Shown here one piece after another: positions 57,446 through 64,000 of a stretch of 64,000 bases of DNA. Positions within the stretch are counted from its first letter, which is position 1, and each line of letters starts with the position of its first letter. The DNA is taken from positions 248,001 to 312,000 of the forward strand of contig CAVXYG010000008.1 of assembly GCA_963766005.1 (NCBI GenBank). Direction: 5' to 3'. Below the pieces are notes generated by a model. It worked only from the letters and a program-made list of their open reading frames with translations. It was not told the origin of the DNA and ran no database searches. The stretch comes from CAVXYG01 sp963766005 (lineage in GTDB: Bacteria; Actinomycetota; Actinomycetes; S36-B12; GCA-2699445). The position numbers and the translations under genes are program-made.

Positions 57446-59191
57446 GTGACGACACCGGAGCAGACGGGCGGGTCGGCCACAGGGTCGGACCGGTTGAACC
57501 CGCAGCAACGACTCGATGCGCTCGACCGGTTGCGACGCACGACGCCCGCGGCGCCGCTGGACGTCCTTGTCGTCGGCGGCGGTGTGGTCGGTGCCGGAGC
57601 GGCGCTGGACGCCACGACGCGCGGGCTGTCCACCGGTCTCATCGAGGCCCGCGACTTCGCCTCAGGGACCTCCTCACGGTCCAGCCGACTCGCCCACGGG
57701 GGACTGCGGTACTTGGAGCAGCGCGAGTTCTCCCTGGTCCACGAGGCGCTCACCGAGCGGGGCCTCCTGCTGGACAAACTCGCCCCCCACCTGGTGAAGC
57801 CGGTCCCGATGATCTTCCCAGTCGTGGGCAAGGCGTGGGAGAAGCCCTACGCGGGCATGGGCGTCACCCTGTACGACACCCTGTCCCGGATCGGCGCGTA
57901 CGGGGGGTCCATGCCCCGTCCCCGGCTGCTGAGCAACACCGTGGTGAAGGGCCTGGCGCCATCGCTGGACACCTCCGGCTGGCAGGGGGCGGTGCAGTTC
58001 TACGACGCCCAGATCAACGACGCCCGGCACACCGTCGCCGTGCTGCGGACCGCTGTGGCCCACGGCGCCGCGGTCGCTGGCGGAGCCAGTCTGGCGGGTC
58101 TGCTGCACGAGGGCGGCCGGGTCGTCGGCGCCAGCGTCGCCCTCGATGACGGCGGCACCTTCGACGTGCACGCCCGGGTCGTGCTGTCGGCCACCGGGGT
58201 CTGGACCGATGAGTTCCTGGCGATGTGCGGGCAGGCGGGGTCGTCCCGGGTCCGTCAGGCGAAGGGGGTCCACCTCGTCGTGCGGGGCGACGCGATCCGC
58301 TCCACCTCGGCGGTGATCGCCCGTACTCCGTACAGCGTGCTGTTCATCCTGCCGTGGGGCGACCGATGGATCATCGGGACGACGGACACCCCCTACAGCG
58401 GCGATCCCGCTGAGCCGCAGGTCGAGCCGGAGGATGTGGCCTACCTCATCGAGCAGACCAACCGGTGGCTCGTCGATCCCATCGGCCCGTCGGACATCGT
58501 GGCGACCTACTGCGGTCTGCGCCCCCTGGTCGCGGCCGACGTGGCGGCTGCGCAGGACGAGACGACCACGCAGCTGTCACGGGAGCACGTGGTCTTCGAG
58601 CCGGTGCCGGGCACGGTCGTGGTGACCGGCGGCAAGTACACGACCTACCGCGTCATGGCGGCCGATGCCGTGGACGCCGCGGCCACGTCGCTGGCCATGG
58701 CCGACTTCGACGGCGCGGCGATCCCGGAATCCACGACCGAGAACATCCCGCTCGTCGGCGCCGCCGGCTACCACGAGCAGTGGACGGCGCGAAGGCGGTT
58801 GGCCCGCAGCAGCGGACTGTCCGAGCAGACGGTCGCGCACCTGCTGCGGCGCCACGGCGACCGCGTGACGGCGGTGCTCGACCGGGTCGAGGCGGACCCT
58901 GACCTGGGTCGACCGCTGCACCCCGGATCGCTGCACATCCGCGCCGAGGTGGTCACCGCGGTGGCTGACGAGGGAGCGCGTAGACTGGCCGACATCATGA
59001 TGCGGCGGTTGCGTATCGGACTGGAACTGCCGGACGCAGGTCTGTCGATCCTGTCGGACGTGGCAGCGCTGGCAGCGCCCGCGGCAGGGTGGGACGAGGC
59101 CGTCGTGGACGAGCAGTTGGCGCACTACCGCGCCTTCGCCGAGGCTGGACACCACTGGAAGGAGGGCGGCGATGACGACGACCGTTCCTGA
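57446..59191 (+). CDS. glpD: Glycerol-3-phosphate dehydrogenase (FAD, quinone-linked)
   Basis: GlpD oxidizes glycerol-3-phosphate to dihydroxyacetone phosphate and feeds electrons to quinone at the membrane. GTG 57446 gives 581 aa. The FAD-binding DVLVVGGGVVGAGAALDATT is at about residues 35-54, followed by SGTSSRSSRLAHGGLRYLEQ and the C-terminal GlpD domain. VVTGGKYTTYRVMA near residue 395 is the family FAD motif. It overlaps the next gene by 20 bases. glpK and glpF are not in the window. Confidence 0.95.
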   Translation: MTTPEQTGGSATGSDRLNPQQRLDALDRLRRTTPAAPLDVLVVGGGVVGAGAALDATTRGLSTGLIEARDFASGTSSRSSRLAHGGLRYLEQREFSLVHEALTERGLLLDKLAPHLVKPVPMIFPVVGKAWEKPYAGMGVTLYDTLSRIGAYGGSMPRPRLLSNTVVKGLAPSLDTSGWQGAVQFYDAQINDARHTVAVLRTAVAHGAAVAGGASLAGLLHEGGRVVGASVALDDGGTFDVHARVVLSATGVWTDEFLAMCGQAGSSRVRQAKGVHLVVRGDAIRSTSAVIARTPYSVLFILPWGDRWIIGTTDTPYSGDPAEPQVEPEDVAYLIEQTNRWLVDPIGPSDIVATYCGLRPLVAADVAAAQDETTTQLSREHVVFEPVPGTVVVTGGKYTTYRVMAADAVDAAATSLAMADFDGAAIPESTTENIPLVGAAGYHEQWTARRRLARSSGLSEQTVAHLLRRHGDRVTAVLDRVEADPDLGRPLHPGSLHIRAEVVTAVADEGARRLADIMMRRLRIGLELPDAGLSILSDVAALAAPAAGWDEAVVDEQLAHYRAFAEAGHHWKEGGDDDDRS

Positions 59192-60755
59192 GCAGGCCAC
59201 TGCGACACATGGGCCGCTACCGCCGGACCTCCTGCGCCGGGTGACCGGCCGCGTGATCAGCGACGGCTCGATGCCACCGCTGCCGGACTTCTCCCCCTTC
59301 ACCGGCGAGCAGATCGCCGAGGTCCCGCAGTCCAGCGACTCCGACGTCGCTGCAGCGTTCGCCCTGGCGCGCGACGCCCAGCGCCGCTGGCGCCGGGTCG
59401 GACTCAAGCAACGCTCCCAGATCATGATGCGCTTCATCGACCTCCTGCTCGAGCACCGCGATGAAGGCCTCGACGTCGTGCAGTGGGAGACCGGCAAGGC
59501 GCGCCGAGATGCGCTGGAGGAGTATCTCGACATCGTCGTCACCACGCGCCACTACGCGCGCGACGTGTCGCGACTGCTGCGTGCGCGGCGCCACCGCGGT
59601 GCCTTCCCGCTGGCGACCAAGGTGCGCGAGCACCACCACCCCAAGGGCGTCGTCGGCATCATCGCCCCGTGGAACTACCCCTTGACGCTGGCAATCTCCG
59701 ATGCCGTGCCGGCGCTGCTGGCCGGCAACGCGGTCGTGCTCAAGCCCGACTCCAACACGCCGCTCAGCGCGCTGTGGGCGGTGGACATGCTGCGCCGAGC
59801 CGGGTTGCCAGACGGGCTGCTGGAGGTCATCGTCGGGTCGGGCAGCCGGCTCGGGCCGCAGATCGTGGCGAGCAGCAACTACCTGATGTTCACCGGATCC
59901 ACCGCGGTCGGGCAGCTGCTGGCCTCGGCTTGCGGGCAGCGGCTCATCGGCTGCTCCATGGAACTGGGCGGCAAGAACGCGATCCTTATCCTGCAGGACG
60001 CCGACCTGGACAAGGCAGCGGAGGTCGCGGTCCGAGCGAGTTTCGCCAACAGCGGCCAGTTGTGCATCTCCATGGAGCGGATGTATGTCCACGAGGCCAT
60101 CGCCGATGCCTTCCTGGAGCGCTTCCTGCAGCGCGTGGCCGGGATGAAGATGATCCCGGAGGTCGGATGGGGTGCCGATATGGGCTCGCTGATCTCCCAG
60201 CAGCAGCTCGACAGCGTCGACGGGCATGTGCGCGACGCCGTGGCCAAGGGCGCCACCGTGCTGGCCGGTGGCCGACCCCGCCCGGACCTCGGACCGTACT
60301 ACTACGAGCCGACCGTGCTGGCGGACGTCAACCACTCGATGGTCGCCTGCCGCGAGGAGACGTTCGGGCCCGTGGTGTCGGTGTACCGGTTCGCCGACGA
60401 GGACGAGGCAATCGAGCGCGCCAACGACACCCCGTACGGCCTCAACGCCGCGATCATCAGCCGCGACACACGACGCGCCGCCGCGATTGCGGCCAGGCTG
60501 CGCTCCGGGACCGTGAACATCAACGAGGGCTACGCACCGGCATGGGGCACGGTCCGCTCCACGATGGGCGGTGTCGGGGAGTCCGGGCTCGGGCGCCGGC
60601 ACGGCGATGAGGGCATGCTGAAGTACACCGAGCAGCAGACCGTGGCCATCCAGCGCTTCCTGGGGTTCGGCGCTCCCGATCGGCTCACCGACCGACAGTG
60701 GGGCGAGGCGCTCACCTTCGCGGTTTCGGCGATGACGAAGTTGGGCATGAAATGA
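59172..60755 (+). CDS. gabD2: Succinate-semialdehyde dehydrogenase family protein
   Basis: Aldehyde dehydrogenase that oxidizes succinate semialdehyde or a similar aldehyde with NAD(P). ATG 59172 follows AAGGAGG 6 bases upstream and lies inside the end of glpD. The 527-aa protein has APWNYPLTLAISDAVPALLA, catalytic Glu in MELGGKNAI, catalytic Cys in NSGQLCISMERMYV, and ETFGPVVSVYRF. It resembles the GabD2 branch of actinobacteria; the substrate is inferred. The stop overlaps the next start by 4 bases. Confidence 0.88.
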   Translation: MTTTVPEQATATHGPLPPDLLRRVTGRVISDGSMPPLPDFSPFTGEQIAEVPQSSDSDVAAAFALARDAQRRWRRVGLKQRSQIMMRFIDLLLEHRDEGLDVVQWETGKARRDALEEYLDIVVTTRHYARDVSRLLRARRHRGAFPLATKVREHHHPKGVVGIIAPWNYPLTLAISDAVPALLAGNAVVLKPDSNTPLSALWAVDMLRRAGLPDGLLEVIVGSGSRLGPQIVASSNYLMFTGSTAVGQLLASACGQRLIGCSMELGGKNAILILQDADLDKAAEVAVRASFANSGQLCISMERMYVHEAIADAFLERFLQRVAGMKMIPEVGWGADMGSLISQQQLDSVDGHVRDAVAKGATVLAGGRPRPDLGPYYYEPTVLADVNHSMVACREETFGPVVSVYRFADEDEAIERANDTPYGLNAAIISRDTRRAAAIAARLRSGTVNINEGYAPAWGTVRSTMGGVGESGLGRRHGDEGMLKYTEQQTVAIQRFLGFGAPDRLTDRQWGEALTFAVSAMTKLGMK

Positions 60756-62512
60756 CCGGCCGGGATTTCGACTACGACGTCCTGATCGTCGGATCCGGCT
60801 TCGGCGGCTCCGTCAGTGCCCTGCGCCTGGCTGAGAAGGGCTACCGGGTCGGCGTCCTGGAAGCCGGTCGGCGCTTCACCGACGCCGATCTGCCGAAGAC
60901 GTCGTGGCATGTCCGGGACTTCCTCTTCGCCCCGCAGCTGGGATGTTTCGGCATCCAGCGCATCCACGTGCTGCCCGATGTCGTCATCCTCGCCGGCGCC
61001 GGTGTCGGGGGCGGCTCGCTGAACTACGCCAACACGCTCTACGTCCCGCCAAAGCGCTTCTTCGAGGACCCGCAGTGGTCCGGGATCACGGACTGGGCCG
61101 ACGAGCTCGCGCCGTACTACGACCAGGCGATCCGCATGCTCGGTGTTGTGCAGTACCACGGCGGCTCTCCGGCGGACGTCGTCATGAGGGCGGTGGCCGA
61201 CGAGATGGGCGTGGGCCACACCTACACCACGACCCCGGTGGGCGTGTTCTTCGGTGAGGGTCCGGGAATCCCGTCCCCGGACCCGTTCTTCGGAGGCAAG
61301 GGCCCCAGCCGCAACGGATGCCTGGAGTGCGGGGAGTGTATGACCGGGTGCCGGCACAACGCCAAGAACACGCTGCCGAAGAACTACCTCGGACTGGCCG
61401 AGGCTGCTGGCGCCACGGTGCACCCGATGTCCACCGTCACGGCGTTGCAGCCACTGACCGGCGGGGGCTACGCGGTTCGCGTGCACCGGACCGGCTCGAG
61501 CGCGAAGCGCCTGCGCCGCACCATGACGGCGCAGCAGGTGATCGTGGCCGCCGGCACCTACAACACGCAGAAGCTGCTGCACCGGATGAAGGACGAGGGG
61601 CGGCTGCCGGGGCTGTCGCCCACGCTGGGCCGGCTCACGCGCACCAACTCCGAAGCCCTGCTCGGCGCCGCGACCAAGCGGTCGGAGCAGGACTTCACCC
61701 AGGGAGTGGCGATCACCTCCTCGTTCTATCCGGAGCCGCACACCCATGTGGAACCGGTCCGGTACGGCAAGGGCTCCAACCTCATGGGGCTGCTGGCCAC
61801 GGTGCTGACCGACGAGGAGCCGGGCGTTCCGCGCTGGCGGACGTGGCTGAAGCACGTCGTCCAGCACCCCGGCAGCAAGGCCCGGGCGTTGTGGGTGCGG
61901 CAGTGGTCGGAGCGCGGGATCATCGCGCTGGTGATGCAATCGGTGGACAACTCCGTCACCGTCTTCAGCACCCGCACCCGTACCGGTCGGTGGAAGCTGA
62001 GCAGCCGGCAGGGGGAGGGCGAGCCCAACCCGACGTACCTCCCGGTCGCCAACGACGTGGCGCGACGCATGGCCCGGCAGATCGACGGTGAGGCATACGG
62101 CAACATGGGCGATCTGGTGGACGCGCCGATGACCGCGCACTTCGTGGGCGGCGCAGTGATCGGCGAGGACATCGACCGCGGCGTGATCGATGCCTACCAC
62201 CGCGTCTATGGCTGTCCCGGGCTGCACGTGGTCGATGGCGCAGCGATCACGGCCAACCTCGGCGTCAACCCCTCGCTGACGATCACGGCCCAGGCGGAGC
62301 GCGCGATGGCGCACTGGCCGAACAAGGGCGAGGGGGATCCTCGGCCACCGCTCGGGGCCGCCTACGAGCAGGTGGCCCCGGTCCCTCCCCGACAGCCGTA
62401 CGTGCCGGAGCAGGCCCCCGGGGCGCTCCGGCTTCCCGTGGTGGACATCCGCCACGGCGGATCCGCCCGGCAAGGCGGAGGCGGCCTCGAGCGATCGGAG
62501 CAGCTGTCCTAG
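60752..62512 (+). CDS. choD: GMC-family flavin oxidoreductase, cholesterol-oxidase-like (ChoD type)
   Basis: FAD oxidoreductase of 586 aa; ATG 60752 overlaps the previous stop. The FAD fold is YDVLIVGSGFGGSVSALRLA (about residues 7-26), followed by GAGVGGGSLNYANTLYVPP and the GMC C-terminal NPSLTITAQAERAM. Cys190, Cys193, Cys196 and Cys200 form a CX2CX2CX3C set of the ferredoxin type (GCLECGECMTGC), which the family subgroup appears to share. The relative next to guaB3 in M. tuberculosis is annotated as cholesterol oxidase ChoD, though its substrate is disputed. Together with gabD2 and glpD it forms an oxidative operon. Confidence 0.85.
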   Translation: MTGRDFDYDVLIVGSGFGGSVSALRLAEKGYRVGVLEAGRRFTDADLPKTSWHVRDFLFAPQLGCFGIQRIHVLPDVVILAGAGVGGGSLNYANTLYVPPKRFFEDPQWSGITDWADELAPYYDQAIRMLGVVQYHGGSPADVVMRAVADEMGVGHTYTTTPVGVFFGEGPGIPSPDPFFGGKGPSRNGCLECGECMTGCRHNAKNTLPKNYLGLAEAAGATVHPMSTVTALQPLTGGGYAVRVHRTGSSAKRLRRTMTAQQVIVAAGTYNTQKLLHRMKDEGRLPGLSPTLGRLTRTNSEALLGAATKRSEQDFTQGVAITSSFYPEPHTHVEPVRYGKGSNLMGLLATVLTDEEPGVPRWRTWLKHVVQHPGSKARALWVRQWSERGIIALVMQSVDNSVTVFSTRTRTGRWKLSSRQGEGEPNPTYLPVANDVARRMARQIDGEAYGNMGDLVDAPMTAHFVGGAVIGEDIDRGVIDAYHRVYGCPGLHVVDGAAITANLGVNPSLTITAQAERAMAHWPNKGEGDPRPPLGAAYEQVAPVPPRQPYVPEQAPGALRLPVVDIRHGGSARQGGGGLERSEQLS

Positions 62513-62628
62513 GAGCGGATCGCGGCGAGCGCCGGAGCAGCCGCCCGGGCCTGGCGCCGGGATCCGGTGGCACGATCTCCTAGCCTCGTATCGGGTCGCG
62601 CGTGCGGCCCAGCAGAAGAGAGGTGTCC

Positions 62629-64000
62629 ATGACCCGGCCGGTGCTGGTGGTGGATTTCGGGGCCCAGTACGCGCAGTTGATCGCCCGGCGGATCCGAGAG
62701 GCGGACCGGTACTCCGAGATCGTCCCCAGGTCGGCGTCGGCGGCCGAGATGCTCGCCCGCGACCCGGCGGCCATCGTGCTGTCCGGCGGCCCGTCCAGCG
62801 TGTACGCAGGACGGGGCGCCGTCGGCTCGACGAGGCCGTCTTCGACGCAGGCGTACCGATCTTCGGTATCTGCTACGGCTTCCAGGTGATGGCTGCGGCA
62901 CTCGGTGGCGCCGTCGAGCGGACCGGTCAGCGGGAGTACGGCCGCACGCTGCTCCACCACCACGGGAGCCGGGGCGATCATGGCGTCCTCGCCGCACGAG
63001 CAGTGGGTGTGGATGTCGCACGGCGACACGGTGACGCGTGCCCCGGAGGGGTTCGCGGTGACCGCGACCACGGCGGTGACGCCGGTGGCCGGCTTCGAGG
63101 ACCCGGCGCGACGCATGGCGGGGGTCCAGTTCCACCCCGAGGTCCGGCACACCGACTACGGTCAGCGGATGCTCGAGCACTTCCTCGATGACGTCGCCCG
63201 GGTTCCCCGCAACTGGACGACCAGCAGCATCATCGACGAGCAGGTCTCCCTCATCGCCGAGCGCGTCGGCTCCGGAGGCGTCATCGCGGGCCTGTCCGGC
63301 GGTGTCGACTCCGCCGTCGCTGCCGCGCTCGTGCACCGTGCGGTCGGTGATCGCCTGACCTGCGTGTTCGTCGACCACGGTCTGCTGCGCGCCGGCGAGC
63401 GGGAGCAGGTGGAGCGCGACTACGTCGCGGCCACCGGCATCCGCTTGGTCGTCGTCGACGCCCGGCAGCGTTTCCTGGAGGCGCTGGCCGGGGTCAGCGA
63501 CCCGGAGACCAAGCGCAAGATCATCGGCCGCGAGTTCATCCGGGTCTTCGAGGCCGCGGAACGCGACCTCGTGGCCGAGGCCGGCTCGCACGGCGAGCAG
63601 ATCGACTTCCTGGTGCAGGGGACGCTCTACCCGGACGTCGTGGAGTCCGGGGGCGGCAGCGGCACCGCCAACATCAAGAGTCATCACAACGTCGGCGGGC
63701 TGCCGGAGGACCTGCAGTTCTCGCTCGTGGAGCCGCTGCGGACCCTGTTCAAGGACGAGGTGCGCCAGATCGGCCTGGAGCTGGGGCTGCCGGCCGAGAT
63801 CGTCGGCCGCCACCCGTTCCCCGGGCCCGGGCTGGCGATCCGCATCATCGGCGCGGTCGACGAGGAACGCTTGGCCGTGCTGCGAGCCGCCGATGCCATC
63901 GTGCGCGAAGAGACCGCTACCGCGGGTCTGGATCAGCAGATCTGGCAGTTCCCGGTCGTGCTGCTGGCCGACGTCCGGTCGGTCGGCGTGCAGGGCGACG
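62629..64000 (+). pseudogene. guaA: GMP synthase (glutamine-hydrolysing), two compensating frameshifts, 3' end outside window
   Basis: GuaA aminates XMP to GMP. ATG 62629 with AGAGAGG upstream begins MTRPVLVVDFGAQYAQLIAR. At about 62812 one base appears lost: the frame runs on to a TGA at 62887 (86 codons), while the true sequence continues in the next frame as RRLDEAVFDAGVPIFGICYG with the catalytic Cys. At about 62950 one base appears gained and the original frame returns, reading VWMSHGDTVTRAPEGF, GVQFHPEVRHTDYG (catalytic His, Glu), GLSGGVDSAVAAALVH (P-loop of the ATP pyrophosphatase) and LVQGTLYPDVVESGG to the window edge. TAGCCT at 62581-62586 may be a -10 box. Sequencing error or true disruption cannot be told apart here. 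Confidence 0.85.

Noticed and set aside
62806..62960. Programmed frameshifting in guaA
   Set aside because: Two opposite shifts would be required within 140 bases, without recognisable slippery sites.

Overview
The window is 64 kb of high-GC DNA carrying the core translation and transcription loci of an actinobacterium (Actinomycetota). Evidence for this is the WhiB3/WhiD-type WhiB protein, a groES-groEL1 pair whose GroEL ends in a His-rich tail, zinc-type S14 (61 aa), a roughly 1150-aa RpoB, many GTG starts, promoters of the form TTGnnn-17/18-TAnnnT, and a gene order (tsaE-tsaB-rimI-tsaD-groES-groEL1-whiB ... guaB-guaB3-choD-like ... guaA) recalled from Mycobacterium and Streptomyces. I cannot place it below class level with confidence.

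Layout. 1-2129: end of rplA, a structured spacer, then promoter, L10 leader, attenuator, rplJ and rplL. 2207-9797: rpoB-rpoC with their own promoter. 9943-10863 (minus): a secreted propeller-like protein convergent with rpoC. 10994-15736: the str operon rpsL-rpsG-fusA-tuf. 15839-25283: the S10/spc ribosomal cluster rpsJ to rplO. 25625-28335: secY-adk-map. 28562-33379: infA-rpmJ-rpsM-rpsK-rpsD-rpoA-rplQ-truA. 33570-34538: a lone carbamate kinase gene. 34626-39207: rplM-rpsI, then glmM and glmS (amino-sugar precursors). 39278-46104: acpS-nnr-alr-hydrolase-tsaE-tsaB-rimI-tsaD, mostly with 1-14 base overlaps. 46190-48390: HrcA/CIRCE-controlled groES-groEL1.

48497-51503 is a regulatory island: a minus-strand WhiB3/WhiD-like gene divergent from a MerR regulator with a degenerate B12-binding module, a TPR-like helical protein, and a BldM-like orphan response regulator that lacks the phospho-acceptor Asp. 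It is the most distinctive intact region of the window.

51688-64000 holds purine genes and a redox operon. guaB has a single-base frameshift and guaA carries two compensating frameshifts. Between guaB and guaB3 lies a 3-kb gene graveyard (53.4-56.0 kb) with an acyltransferase pseudogene, a P-type ATPase fragment, an IS30-type transposase remnant, an orphan membrane protein and beta-lactamase-like fragments. After guaB3, glpD, a succinate-semialdehyde dehydrogenase and a cholesterol-oxidase-like GMC flavoprotein form a tight operon.

Several metabolic genes (glmS, guaB3, glpD, the 9943-10863 gene, probably acpS and alr) have a TAnnnT-like -10 box exactly 6 bases before the start codon and no clear ribosome binding site, indicating leaderless transcripts. 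The ribosomal genes instead have conventional 5' leaders. I saw no tRNA, rRNA or CRISPR array.
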